Of a stretch of DNA of 38,228 nucleotides, positions 15,755 through 24,143 are shown one piece after another. Every line of letters starts with the position of its first letter. The first letter of the stretch is position 1. This DNA is from Patescibacteria group bacterium (GTDB lineage Bacteria; Patescibacteriota; Saccharimonadia; UBA4664), in the NCBI GenBank assembly GCA_028288925.1, contig JAQGHG010000013.1:1-38228 (forward strand), given 5' to 3'. The notes below the pieces were generated by a model, which saw only the letters and a program-made list of their open reading frames with translations, was not told the origin of the DNA and did no database searches. The position numbers were made by a program, and so were the translations under genes.

Positions 15755-17149
15755 CTAAGGCCTAATTTTGATCTGAGCCACCTGAGTCTTCACGCCGTCA
15801 GGCCGAAACGTCACCACCGACCGCTGATCGGCCGAGCTGTAGCCGGGCAGATTACCGGCCACCGCACCGAGATCCACCCGGTTAGCGCCGTCAAACTCGC
15901 TCCAGTACAGCCGGCCACCGCGATTTAGCAGCAAATGATAGCTATCAAACCAGCTCAACGAGGCCAATTGCCCAGGCTGGCCGGTAATGCTATATACCAC
16001 CGCCCGCTCGCCCAGGGAAGACCGCTCCAGATCATACCCTGTAATCGCCGTCGGCGAACTAAAGAGCGCCAAGTGACCATCCGGCGCGAAACTCACGGCC
16101 GTCACTCCCCGCGCCACGATCTTGGCTACCGGTGTATCACCCAAAATATCGGTATAAAGCGTGCCGGTCTGGGTACGCGCGGGTACCACCGCCAGCTGGT
16201 CATGACCCTGATAATTAATGTAATCCAATGAATACGTGTCGCTCTCGGCGAGCGCCTGGATCAGCTCCTGGTGACGGTCACGGTTATCCAAGCTCCATAA
16301 TGACCGGCCAAGCTCAGTCTGCCGCACATAAAACACATGGTCGCGCTCAGGCCAAAACTGAGTCACTTTGTCGGCCAGCACCGCCGAAACCGACTTGCTC
16401 TCGACATCCAGGCGCCGCAAACCTTCGGGCGTTGCCCAATACAACTGCCGCCAGTTTGTAGCGGAGAAGCGCAAGCCGGTCAACGGGAGCTTGGCCATCT
16501 CGGTCAGGTTCACACCATCGCCGCCGCTAGCAGGCAACATTTTATGAACCGGCAATCCATCTACATTGGTAACCACCAGCAAATGAGAAGCATCGTCCGA
16601 CCAAGTCACCTCCGTCAACACCTCCGCCCCCACCGTAGGAGTCGCGAGCTTGGGAGTATAGATCTTTACCGGCTTCGGGTCCCCCATATCCAGGGTATAC
16701 AAGGCCGCCTCTGGACCACCCGTAACATACGCCAGATGCCGGTGGTCCTTCGACATACTCTGCGCCACGATCTGCGGCTTGGTATCGAGCACGGTCACAG
16801 CCGGTTGCTTGGGCAACAAAATAATGTAGCGCGCCAAGCTAACCTGCCCGGCTACGACCTCAAACGTCTTCTGCCAGGGCCAAAAGCCATCCTTTACCAG
16901 CCGGAAGGTGTGCGAGCCCACCTTGTACGCCGCCTGGTAGGGGGTTTTCTTCTTGAGATCGCGATTGCTCTCGTATACGCGAACGCCGCTCGGGAGCGAG
17001 CCCAGAATCACGTGCCCTTTTTGAATAATCTGCCGCGTCGGGAAATCGTAGGAATAATCCTTGCCATACGCGACCAAAACAAACGTAACACCCACCACGA
17101 TAATGGTGAGAGCAAGGTACCCAAAGATGATGAATATGCGACGCAACAT
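15755..17149 (-). CDS. PEGA-domain protein with beta-propeller-like repeats
   Basis: 464 residues. A membrane helix (~7-29) is followed by a PEGA domain (~45-115: GHVILGSLPSGVRVYESNRDLKKKTPYQAAYKVGSHTFRLVKDGFWPWQKTFEV) and a long beta-rich region (~118-460) with repeated HLAYV, SHLLVV, YWATPEGLRRLD and HLALFSSPT units like a TolB/WD40 propeller. Such proteins are common in Saccharibacteria and probably act at the cell surface; function is unknown. It faces mreB across a mirror-image promoter. A TATACT box (17166-17171, minus) lies 16 bases before the ATG, and no Shine-Dalgarno site is present. Confidence 0.85.
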   Translation of the reverse strand: MLRRIFIIFGYLALTIIVVGVTFVLVAYGKDYSYDFPTRQIIQKGHVILGSLPSGVRVYESNRDLKKKTPYQAAYKVGSHTFRLVKDGFWPWQKTFEVVAGQVSLARYIILLPKQPAVTVLDTKPQIVAQSMSKDHRHLAYVTGGPEAALYTLDMGDPKPVKIYTPKLATPTVGAEVLTEVTWSDDASHLLVVTNVDGLPVHKMLPASGGDGVNLTEMAKLPLTGLRFSATNWRQLYWATPEGLRRLDVESKSVSAVLADKVTQFWPERDHVFYVRQTELGRSLWSLDNRDRHQELIQALAESDTYSLDYINYQGHDQLAVVPARTQTGTLYTDILGDTPVAKIVARGVTAVSFAPDGHLALFSSPTAITGYDLERSSLGERAVVYSITGQPGQLASLSWFDSYHLLLNRGGRLYWSEFDGANRVDLGAVAGNLPGYSSADQRSVVTFRPDGVKTQVAQIKIRP

Positions 17150-17163
17150 AGCTTGAACTGGAG

Positions 17164-17189
17164 ATAGTATAGCAGAGCCTCTATACTAT
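17164..17189. promoter_or_regulatory. Mirror-symmetric divergent promoter of mreB and PEGA genes
   Basis: ATAGTATAG (17164-17172) and CTATACTAT (17181-17189) form a perfect 9-bp inverted repeat around eight bases. Each arm contains a TATACT -10 box, one per strand: 17182-17187 for mreB and 17171-17166 for the PEGA gene. Confidence 0.75.
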
Positions 17190-17193
17190 GGAT

Positions 17194-18198
17194 ATGTTCT
17201 CCAAACGCATCGCCATCGATCTCGGAACCGCCAACGTACTGGTATACGTACCCAAACGCGGCATCGTCATCAACGAGCCCAGTGTAGTGGCCATCGACGA
17301 CACCAACAAGATTGTGGCGATCGGCGCCGAAGCCAAGGAAATGCTCGGCCGCACGCCCGACAGCATCACCGCCAGCCGGCCGCTGCGCGACGGCGTCATC
17401 GCCGATTACCGCATCACCTCGGCCATGATCCGCCACTACATTGGCAAGGTGTCGGGCGGCTTCCGCCTCAGCCGGCCGGACGTGATGGTCTGCGTGCCGG
17501 CCGGCGCCACCAGCACCGAGCGGCGCGCCGTCATCGACGCCACGCTAGCCGCCGGCGCCCGCGCCGCCTACATCATCCGCGAGCCCGTGGCCGCGGCCAT
17601 TGGCGCCGGCATCCCCATCGCCAGCGCGGCCGGCAACATGGTCGTCGACATCGGCGGCGGCACCACCGAGATCGCCATCCTCAGCCTCGGCGGCGTGGTG
17701 GCGCAGCACAGCATCCGGGTCGGCGGCAACCGCATGGACGCCGCCATCATGGACTACATCCGCCGCACCTACGGCCTGGCCATCGGCGACCGCACCGCCG
17801 AACGCATCAAGCAAACCCTCGGCACCGCCCTCATGCTCACCCGCGACAAATCCATGGAAATCCGCGGCCGCGACATCATCGCCGGCCTCCCCAAAACCAT
17901 CACTATCAAGGCCAACGAAATCGCCGGCTCCCTCCAAGACGAGCTCGAAAAAATCCTCCAAGCCATCCGCGTCGTCCTCGAACAAACCCCACCCGAGCTC
18001 AGCTCCGACATCATCGACCGCGGCATGGTCCTCACCGGCGGGGGAGCGCTCCTCCAAAACCTCGACAAAATGCTCACCCAAGTCACCGGCGTGCCTTGCG
18101 TCGTCGCCGAAGAGCCCCTCCTGTGCGTCGCCCGCGGCACCGGCATCGCCCTCGACAATCTTGCCGAGTACAAACGCAGCTTGGTAGCGGTGAAATGA
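17194..18198 (+). CDS. mreB: Rod-shape determining protein MreB (actin homologue)
   Basis: 334 residues from the ATG at 17194 (MFSKRIAIDLGTANVLVY, as in other MreB). An in-frame ATG at 17188 sits directly on the -10 box, whereas the 17194 ATG is six bases after TATACT, so the second is preferred. Actin-fold motifs: phosphate-1 DLGTANVLVY, PSVVAIDD, phosphate-2 NMVVDIGGGTTEIAIL and adenosine LTGGGALLQNLDKML. MreB polymerises under the membrane and guides wall synthesis, so cells may be elongated or the protein organises the envelope. It is the first gene of an overlapping group whose later members build surface glycans. mreC and mreD are not nearby. Confidence 0.97.
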   Translation: MFSKRIAIDLGTANVLVYVPKRGIVINEPSVVAIDDTNKIVAIGAEAKEMLGRTPDSITASRPLRDGVIADYRITSAMIRHYIGKVSGGFRLSRPDVMVCVPAGATSTERRAVIDATLAAGARAAYIIREPVAAAIGAGIPIASAAGNMVVDIGGGTTEIAILSLGGVVAQHSIRVGGNRMDAAIMDYIRRTYGLAIGDRTAERIKQTLGTALMLTRDKSMEIRGRDIIAGLPKTITIKANEIAGSLQDELEKILQAIRVVLEQTPPELSSDIIDRGMVLTGGGALLQNLDKMLTQVTGVPCVVAEEPLLCVARGTGIALDNLAEYKRSLVAVK

Positions 18199-18854
18199 AC
18201 GGCCCAAAACAAGGCACACCGCCCCAAGAGCAATCATCCCCACGTCTCACCGAGGTCGGGGACTTCGATCGCGAAACCGAAGGTTACATCGTCATTGCGC
18301 CCCTACCAGAAGAAGCAAGAGAAGAGGTTAACCGGCTCCAGGCCGCTTTAGCTCAACACATTCCCGAGTCAGCACTATGGTTACCGCAAGGCGACCAATT
18401 ACACCTAACGTTTGCCAGCGTAATCAGTACCGATACAGATTATCTTCAGGAACGCGCGGATCTCTTCCAGCAAGCTGCTCCACAAGTCGATGCCATAATG
18501 CCTAAGATCGCTTCCGGTCTGCAAGACGAAATCGTAACCTTTAATGAAGTGAGATGTTTTCCCGCGGCCATCATCGTTACTGGTCTTGACGATGGATCAA
18601 TCGCTCAAGCCCGTAATGAGTTTACCGAAAACACCAATCTTCCTATGGGCACCAGAAAACCACCAGACATCATACATGCGACCATCGCTCGATTCCGCCA
18701 ACCGGTAGATATGGACCAACTCCATTCCGCTACTGCAAGTCTGCGAATCAACTTCCCATTCGAGCTAGATCGATTACAGCTCATACATGAAACCAAGATG
18801 TATACCCAAGCCCACGAGGTAGTAAAGGAGTACCCAATCCTTGAAGCCGACTGA
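18195..18854 (+). CDS. 2H phosphoesterase superfamily protein (LigT-like)
   Basis: 219 residues from the ATG at 18195, overlapping the mreB stop as ATGA. Two H-x-T motifs mark the family: HLT at 70-72 (QLHLTFAS) and HAT at 161-163 (IIHATIARF). Relatives hydrolyse or form 2',5' phosphodiester bonds, act on cyclic phosphates of RNA, or on cyclic nucleotides. Substrate is not deducible. Coupling to mreB is odd for an RNA-type enzyme; an alternative is a role in nucleotide-signal turnover or phosphodiester bonds of surface polymers. Codon use is more AT-rich than in mreB. Confidence 0.82.
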   Translation: MNGPKQGTPPQEQSSPRLTEVGDFDRETEGYIVIAPLPEEAREEVNRLQAALAQHIPESALWLPQGDQLHLTFASVISTDTDYLQERADLFQQAAPQVDAIMPKIASGLQDEIVTFNEVRCFPAAIIVTGLDDGSIAQARNEFTENTNLPMGTRKPPDIIHATIARFRQPVDMDQLHSATASLRINFPFELDRLQLIHETKMYTQAHEVVKEYPILEAD

Positions 18855-20157
18855 ACGAATCGAAAAGAGCATCAAATCGTATAGCCCAGGAGCCAAACTC
18901 GAATCCTTCATCCAAAAAAGCCTCCTCGTCATCCTGGCCCTCATGCCCATCCACGCGTTCTTGAGTGTCTGGCTCGGCCATATGGTTGGCCACCAAGCCG
19001 TCATTCAGGCCTGGAAAGAGGCGTTGCTGCTCATACTCACCGCCGCCACCATCATCCTCGTCTGGCGCGATCCCGCCCGGCTTCAGCGGCTGCGCCAACC
19101 CTGGATTTTCTGGGCCGGCGGATTCGCGCTCCTGGCGGCCGTAATCACCCTCATCAACCACCCGCCTCTCACCACCGCCGCCTTCGGCCTCAAGACCGAT
19201 CTGGAATTCCTGCTCGCCGGCGCTATCGCCGCCACCGTCGCTTCCACCCGGTTTGTCCGCCAAGCGCTCATCGCCGTGCTCGCCGGATCGGCCGTAGTGA
19301 TCGTATTCGGTCTTATTCAAGCCTTTGTCCTGCCCCCTGATTTTCTTACTCACTTCGGCTACGGTCCGGATACCATCGAGCCCTTCCAGCACATCACCAA
19401 GGGCACCAACACCCTCCGCTTTCCCTCGACGCTCGGGGGGCCCAACCAGCTCGGGACCTATCTGATACTGCCTCTGTGTCTTGCCCTAGTCATCGGCCTC
19501 AAACGGCGCAAGCCCTGGCTGCTGGCGCTAGTAGCCGGCGGGCTCATCGTGCTCCTAAATACCCATTCGCGCAGCGCCTGGGCCGGAGCGCTCGCCGCCA
19601 TCGTCATCACGCTCATTTTTACTGTCCCACACAGGCTCCGCCGGCCGCTCGTTTGGGGCCTGGCGGGCATAGTCATCCTGGCGGTCTTGGCCCTCCCGGC
19701 CGCGCTCAAGCCCAACGGTCAGCTCCAATATTATCTCCTACACTCCAGCGTAGCCAGCCACGACCAAAAGACCTCCGACACCCAGCACGCCGCCTCGCTC
19801 CGTGACGGCACCGCGTCCCTCCTGGGCATGCCGTTCGGACACGGTCTGGGTACCGCCGGACCCGCCACCTTCCACGCCGGCACCACCAACATCATCGAAG
19901 ATTACTATCTCCAGGTAGGCTACGAAACCGGCGTGCTCGGCATGATTATCTTTATGATCATGCTCGCCGGCCTGCTTTACAGCCTTTGGCGCCATGCCCC
20001 CAATCATCCCGCCGCGATACCTGCCGCGGCCGCCGTCATCGGCATTAGCCTCGTGTCATTACTCCTGCCGGCCTGGACCGACTCCAGCACCAGCCTCATC
20101 GTCTGGATCATCGCCGGCGCGATCACCGGCTTAAAACTCAAGGCCGCCCATGTCTAA
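18841..20157 (+). CDS. O-antigen ligase/polymerase family membrane protein
   Basis: 438 residues from a TTG start at 18841 with AAGGAG nine bases upstream, inside the end of the preceding gene. About ten to twelve membrane helices. The central region has LRFPSTLGGPNQLGTYLILPLCLALV and NTHSRSAWAGALAAIV, matching the Wzy_C (O-antigen ligase/polymerase) pattern with its conserved S/T-R-S-x-W motif. A large outer loop (~290-350) carries SLRDGTASLLGMPFGHGLGTAGPATFH. These enzymes join or polymerise lipid-linked glycans outside the membrane. In a monoderm cell this implies a wall-linked or lipid-linked polysaccharide. The GT26 enzyme follows with an 8-base overlap. Confidence 0.9.
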   Translation: MKPTERIEKSIKSYSPGAKLESFIQKSLLVILALMPIHAFLSVWLGHMVGHQAVIQAWKEALLLILTAATIILVWRDPARLQRLRQPWIFWAGGFALLAAVITLINHPPLTTAAFGLKTDLEFLLAGAIAATVASTRFVRQALIAVLAGSAVVIVFGLIQAFVLPPDFLTHFGYGPDTIEPFQHITKGTNTLRFPSTLGGPNQLGTYLILPLCLALVIGLKRRKPWLLALVAGGLIVLLNTHSRSAWAGALAAIVITLIFTVPHRLRRPLVWGLAGIVILAVLALPAALKPNGQLQYYLLHSSVASHDQKTSDTQHAASLRDGTASLLGMPFGHGLGTAGPATFHAGTTNIIEDYYLQVGYETGVLGMIIFMIMLAGLLYSLWRHAPNHPAAIPAAAAVIGISLVSLLLPAWTDSSTSLIVWIIAGAITGLKLKAAHV

Positions 20158-20995
20158 ACAAACTCTCTACGACAAACTCGATCTACTCGGTGTCGAAATC
20201 GACGCCGTCTCCAACTCCGGCGCTATTGACTATCTAATAAACCGCGCCGCGCCCGGCCAACCCGCCGCATATATCGTGAAACCTTATGTAGAATTCCTCG
20301 ACCGGGCCTACCGCGACAAGACCCTGCGCGATCTGCTCAACGGCGCCGAGCTCACTATCCCCGACGGCATCGCCCTGGTATGGGCCGCCGCCTATCTCTA
20401 CGCCGGCCGCCGCGGCATCGGACGCTTCTGGCTCACCTTGGCGCAAATCATATTCGCTCCCCGTGAGCTGCTCTGGCCGCTACCCGACCGGGCGGCCGGC
20501 ATCAACTTCACCTGGCCTCTCCTCGCGGCCGCCCGTGACAACCACCTGCGCGTCTACTTGATCGGCAAAGAGAGCCAAACCGGCATCGACCAGGTAGCGG
20601 CGCTCATCGCTGCCAAGACCGAAGGCATCACCATCGTGGGCGCCCGCTCCGGCCGCGACACCACCAGCGCCTATGGCCGCGTCACCGACACGTGGCTCGC
20701 CCAGACCACCGCCGCCATCCGCGACACCAAAGCCGACCTCATCCTCGTAGGCATGGGCTTCCCGCTCCAAGAACGCGTCTGCGCCCACCTTTCCACCCAG
20801 CTTGACCACGGCATCTTCATCGGCGAGGGCGGCACTTTTGATTACGAAAGCTTCGGCGGCGTTCAACGCAAAGCTCCGGCTTGGATGCAACGCACCGGCC
20901 TCGAATGGCTCTGGAGACTCATATTGCAGCCCAAACGCCTCCGGCGTCAGCTCGCCATCCCGCGCTTCATGTGGCGCGTTTGGCGCTCGCGTTAA
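20150..20995 (+). CDS. WecG/TagA/CpsF family glycosyltransferase (GT26)
   Basis: 281 residues. Recognisable blocks are LLGVEIDAVSNSGAIDYLI, TIPDGIALVWAA (the conserved P-D-G), LRVYLIGKESQTGIDQVAALI, DLILVGMGFPLQERV and IFIGEGGTFDYESFGGVQRKAPAWMQRTGLEWLWRLILQPKRLRRQ, the typical C-terminal membrane-association segment. The family transfers ManNAc or a related sugar to a lipid-linked acceptor in teichoic acid linkage or capsule synthesis. About 50 residues precede the P-D-G, as expected. It ends a gene string with the ligase and mreB, suggesting joint use in building a surface glycan. Confidence 0.92.
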   Translation: MSKQTLYDKLDLLGVEIDAVSNSGAIDYLINRAAPGQPAAYIVKPYVEFLDRAYRDKTLRDLLNGAELTIPDGIALVWAAAYLYAGRRGIGRFWLTLAQIIFAPRELLWPLPDRAAGINFTWPLLAAARDNHLRVYLIGKESQTGIDQVAALIAAKTEGITIVGARSGRDTTSAYGRVTDTWLAQTTAAIRDTKADLILVGMGFPLQERVCAHLSTQLDHGIFIGEGGTFDYESFGGVQRKAPAWMQRTGLEWLWRLILQPKRLRRQLAIPRFMWRVWRSR

Positions 20996-21065
20996 CCACA
21001 ACCTCTTTTCAAATTACACCGAAGTGTTATACCATAAGCACAATAACGTTGGGGCAAGAGGCTGC

Positions 21066-22136
21066 GTGAAGTGTGACGTCTGCAATCAAGAAACTTCGCC
21101 CGTAAAGATAAGCGGTCAAGATTACTGCTCGGTCTGCGGCAATCGCTATGGCACGCCCGCCCGGCGGCTTTCCATGGACCTATCGCCACGGCGGGCAGCT
21201 CCGGTCAAGTCCACGACCCGGCCGGCCGCCACGTCTGCCCGCACCACTTCCCAACCCGCCACCGCTCTCCACAGCCGCGTCAGAACCGCCAAAGGCGAAA
21301 ATCTCCTGGATCTGCGCGCCGCCAACGCCCCCAAACCCGCGCCGGCCGTCCAGCGCGCCGCCAATCACATTCCGGCGGCAGCTCCCAAAACCACCGTTCA
21401 CGAGCGCCACACCGCCCATGTCACCGACCGGCTCGAGCACGCCAAACGAGTGGATCGCAGCCCCCACATCAACAAGTTTGCCAACGGCCTAGCCTCCGGT
21501 ACCCCGCAGCGTTCCGCTCCGGTTCAACCCGCTCCGGCCCCCACGCCCGCCGCCCTCGAGCTCCCCCAGATCACCGCCACCCAGCACGAGGCCATGACCC
21601 GCCTAGCCCAACCCGCTCCGGCCCCCACGCCCGCTCCCGGTAATCCCGTCGCCAAACCTCGCCGGCGTCTCAATATGAGCCTCACGCCCCATTCTAGCCG
21701 GGCCCTGGCCACCACCGCCGCCGTAGCCATCATGGCCGGCTATGTCTGGATGCAAAACTATCCCAAGCTCGCCCTCCAAAACGCCAGCAATCAAGCCGGT
21801 CTAACCGCCTCATTGCCCAGCTACATGCCCTCCAGCTACACCCTAGCCCATACCGACACCAAGCCCGGCCTTGTCACGCTCAATTTTGCCAGCCCCAGCG
21901 CCTCCAGCGCACTCAAAATCGCCCAAACCCGCACCAGCTGGGACTCTAGCTCGCTGCTCGATAATTACGTCATCAAAAACACCGACGATTACGCGACCGT
22001 CCAAGGCCAGGGCCTCACCATCTACCTCTTCGGCCAAAACCAAGCTACCTGGGTCAATCACGGCATCCGCTACAGCATCGAAGGCGCCACCCGCCTCAGC
22101 CGCGAGCAGATTCTCAAGATTGCGTATAGCCTCTAG
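21066..22136 (+). CDS. Zinc-ribbon, Pro/Ala-rich, single-pass membrane protein with DUF4367-like outer domain
   Basis: 356 residues from a GTG at 21066, chosen because the double Cys-x-x-Cys ribbon (Cys3, 6, 21, 24) starts there and AGAGG lies four bases upstream. A disordered Pro/Ala/Thr region (~30-200) is followed by a membrane helix (~213-229) and an outer domain (~240-356) with SLPSYMPSSYTLAHTDTKPGLVTLNF, TIYLFGQNQATWVNHGIRYSIEG and LSREQILKIAYSL. That last block resembles DUF4367/anti-sigma-type ends. It may couple an outer signal to the cytosolic ribbon; there is no sigma factor nearby. A 26-nt direct repeat encodes QPAPAPTPA twice. Confidence 0.72.
   Translation: MKCDVCNQETSPVKISGQDYCSVCGNRYGTPARRLSMDLSPRRAAPVKSTTRPAATSARTTSQPATALHSRVRTAKGENLLDLRAANAPKPAPAVQRAANHIPAAAPKTTVHERHTAHVTDRLEHAKRVDRSPHINKFANGLASGTPQRSAPVQPAPAPTPAALELPQITATQHEAMTRLAQPAPAPTPAPGNPVAKPRRRLNMSLTPHSSRALATTAAVAIMAGYVWMQNYPKLALQNASNQAGLTASLPSYMPSSYTLAHTDTKPGLVTLNFASPSASSALKIAQTRTSWDSSSLLDNYVIKNTDDYATVQGQGLTIYLFGQNQATWVNHGIRYSIEGATRLSREQILKIAYSL
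21525..21634 (+). repeat. 26-nt direct repeat within the zinc-ribbon protein gene
   Basis: Identical 26-base copies at 21525-21550 and 21609-21634, 84 bases apart (in frame), encode QPAPAPTPA twice in the disordered linker. Slipped-strand or recombination events could delete 28 codons without a frameshift. Confidence 0.85.
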
Positions 22137-22166
22137 AGCGCTATACTGGGGCAAAAGGGGACACAC

Positions 22167-22505
22167 ATGCAAGACGACAAAGCTTGGGACCGCATCACCG
22201 ACGCCATCGAGACCAAATTTGGCATAGAAGACCACGGCCGTAGCAAGCGCCCGCTCGAAGATGACCAAGACCTCACCGAGCACGTTTCGTTCATTATCTT
22301 TGAGCGGGAAGGGGAGCGCTACAAGCTCGAGCGCGTTCAAGGCCCCGCCATCATCGACCGCAAAACCATGGGCGCCCGCCGCGCCGGCGCCGTCATCCGC
22401 ACCCAAAACGTCTACGACCCCGACGAAGTCAGCTTCCGCACCAATCTCTACCGCCACGATGGGGTAGAATGGGAAGCCATCGAACCGAGCGCGCTAGGTC
22501 TGTAA
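22167..22505 (+). CDS. Small conserved-looking protein of unknown function
   Basis: 112 residues, charged, no signal peptide or membrane helix. It appears as an alpha/beta mix: N-terminal helix (DKAWDRITDAIETKFGIEDHGR), a beta segment HVSFIIFEREGERYKLERVQGPAIIDRKT, then AGAVIRTQNVYDPDEVSFRTNLYRHDGVEWEAIEP. A TATACT box at 22142-22147 and a GGGG tract about ten bases before the ATG support the start with a short leader. It precedes gltX but has its own promoter. Family not recognised; the beta segments suggest a small single-domain binding protein. Confidence 0.65.
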   Translation: MQDDKAWDRITDAIETKFGIEDHGRSKRPLEDDQDLTEHVSFIIFEREGERYKLERVQGPAIIDRKTMGARRAGAVIRTQNVYDPDEVSFRTNLYRHDGVEWEAIEPSALGL

Positions 22506-22561
22506 CGGAGCCTAGCCCGTCCCGCTTGTCTTAAAGCCTTCATCACGCTAAAATAAACCTC

Positions 22562-23959
22562 ATGTCAAGCACCAAAACCCCCGTCCGCGTCCGCTTCGCA
22601 CCCAGCCCCACCGGCCACCTGCATGTCGGTGGTATCCGCTCAGCGCTGTTTAATTGGCTCTGGGCGCGCCACAACGACGGCAAATTCATCCTGCGGCTCG
22701 AAGACACAGACCGCAAGCGCCTCGTCGAAGGCGCCGCCGATCAAATTTACGCCAGCCACGACGCCCTCGGCATCACGCCCGACGAAGGCCCGGTCCAGGG
22801 CGGTCCCTACGGGCCCTACATTCAGTCGGAGCGCCTCGAAATCTACGCCCGCTATGCCACACAGCTCCTAGAGTCCGGTGCGCTCTACCCCTGCTGGTGC
22901 ACCCCAGAGCGCCTCGACGGCCTGCGCCAAGAGGCTCAAAAAGCCGGAACCGCCTTCAAATACGACCGATACTGCCTAAAGCCCGGAAATCAGCTGGCCG
23001 AAGCCGAGCCCCACGTCCTGCGCTTCCGCATCCCCGAGGTCCCCGAATCCATCGGCTGGGACGACGCCGTGCGCGGCCGCCTCGACTTCAAGCTGGCCGA
23101 TCTCGACGACTTCGTCGCTATCAAGGCCGACAACTTTCCCACCTACCACTTCGCCAATGTCGTCGACGACCACCTCATGAAGATTTCGCACGTCCTGCGC
23201 GCCGACGAATGGCTGCCCAGCACCCCCAAACATCTCCTGCTGTTCCAAGCCTTCGACTGGGAGCCACCCACCTACGCCCATCTGCCCGCCGTACTCGGAC
23301 CGGGTGGCGGCAAAAAGCTCTCCAAGCGCGACGGCGCCCAATCCGTCCAGGAATACCTGGACGAAGGCTACCTACCCGAAGCCCTGCGCAGCTTCCTCGC
23401 CTCGCTCGGCTGGAACGACGGCACCACCCAGGAGGTCTACACCACCCCCGAGCTCATCGGGCGCTTCACCCTGGACCGCGTCCAAAAGAGCCCCGCCAAG
23501 TTCGACAAAGAGCGCCTCACCTGGATGAACGGCCTCCTCATCCGCCAGATGCCCCTAGACGAGCTCCTGGAGCGCTCCAGAGCCTTTCTGCCGCCCGAAG
23601 CCAAGCATTATGACGCTCAGTACCTCAAAGCCGTCCTGCGCCTCGTACAAGAGCGCCTCAAATTCTTATCCGAACTCCCCGAACTCACCGAGTTCTTCTT
23701 CGCCGACCCCGCGTCCGCCGAGCCTCACGAATGGCTGCCCCAGATCATCGCCGCCCTCGAACCCAGCGATTTCACCGAAGCCGATCTCGAAACCCGCTTG
23801 CGCGCGCTCACCACCGAGCTCGACACCAAACCCGGCTTGCTCTTCGGCCTCATCCGCCACGCTGTCACCGGCCGCACCGCCGCCCCCGGCCTCTTCGAGA
23901 CACTCCACGTCCTCGGTCACGGCACCACCCTCCGGCGCCTCCGCAATAACCAATTTTAA
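22562..23959 (+). CDS. gltX: Glutamyl-tRNA synthetase
   Basis: 465 residues, class I synthetase. The HIGH-type motif APSPTGHLHVGGIRSALFNWLWAR is near residue 14, RLEDTDRKR follows, and KKLSKRDGAQSV (KMSKS-type loop) is near residue 251. The C-terminal helical anticodon-binding region runs from ~320. It charges tRNA-Glu and, in lineages without GlnRS, also tRNA-Gln for later amidation. Length is standard. A TAAAAT box at 22549-22554 ends seven bases before the ATG with no ribosome site, so leaderless translation is likely. No paralogue is visible here. Confidence 0.97.
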   Translation: MSSTKTPVRVRFAPSPTGHLHVGGIRSALFNWLWARHNDGKFILRLEDTDRKRLVEGAADQIYASHDALGITPDEGPVQGGPYGPYIQSERLEIYARYATQLLESGALYPCWCTPERLDGLRQEAQKAGTAFKYDRYCLKPGNQLAEAEPHVLRFRIPEVPESIGWDDAVRGRLDFKLADLDDFVAIKADNFPTYHFANVVDDHLMKISHVLRADEWLPSTPKHLLLFQAFDWEPPTYAHLPAVLGPGGGKKLSKRDGAQSVQEYLDEGYLPEALRSFLASLGWNDGTTQEVYTTPELIGRFTLDRVQKSPAKFDKERLTWMNGLLIRQMPLDELLERSRAFLPPEAKHYDAQYLKAVLRLVQERLKFLSELPELTEFFFADPASAEPHEWLPQIIAALEPSDFTEADLETRLRALTTELDTKPGLLFGLIRHAVTGRTAAPGLFETLHVLGHGTTLRRLRNNQF

Positions 23960-24012
23960 GCCATTCAACGCATCCACGACTTCATCAACTTTTTCATCGA
24001 ATTCCACCGCTC

Positions 24013-24041
24013 TTGCATAAAGTATTGTTTTATGTTATCGT
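24013..24041 (+). promoter_or_regulatory. Promoter of the structured-leader gene
   Basis: TTGCAT (24013-24018), a 17-base spacer and TATCGT (24036-24041). Predicted transcription start is about 24048, exactly where the structured leader begins. Confidence 0.5.
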
Positions 24042-24047
24042 GTCTAA

Positions 24048-24143
24048 CACCTCCGAATCGGATTGAAATTCTCCCGCAAGGCCACACCGCATCGGATTGA
24101 GGCCAAACAAAAAGGGAGCCTCATCAAAATCGGAAGGTGAAAA
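24048..24143 (+). ncRNA. Structured 5' leader, riboswitch-like candidate
   Basis: CACCTCCGA (24048-24056) pairs with TCGGA-A-GGTG (24130-24139), nine pairs and one bulged A. The helix covers the GGAAGG ribosome site (24132-24137) and closes an inner junction. Inside, CTCCC (24071-24075) pairs with GGGAG (24114-24118) and GGCC (24080-24083) with GGCC (24101-24104). These exclude an alternative 6-bp hairpin TGAGGC (24098-24103) with GCCTCA (24118-24123). The 10-base ATCGGATTGA occurs twice (24057-24066, 24091-24100). Pairings are seen in sequence; switching and ligand are inferred. I do not recognise a known class. Confidence 0.5.
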
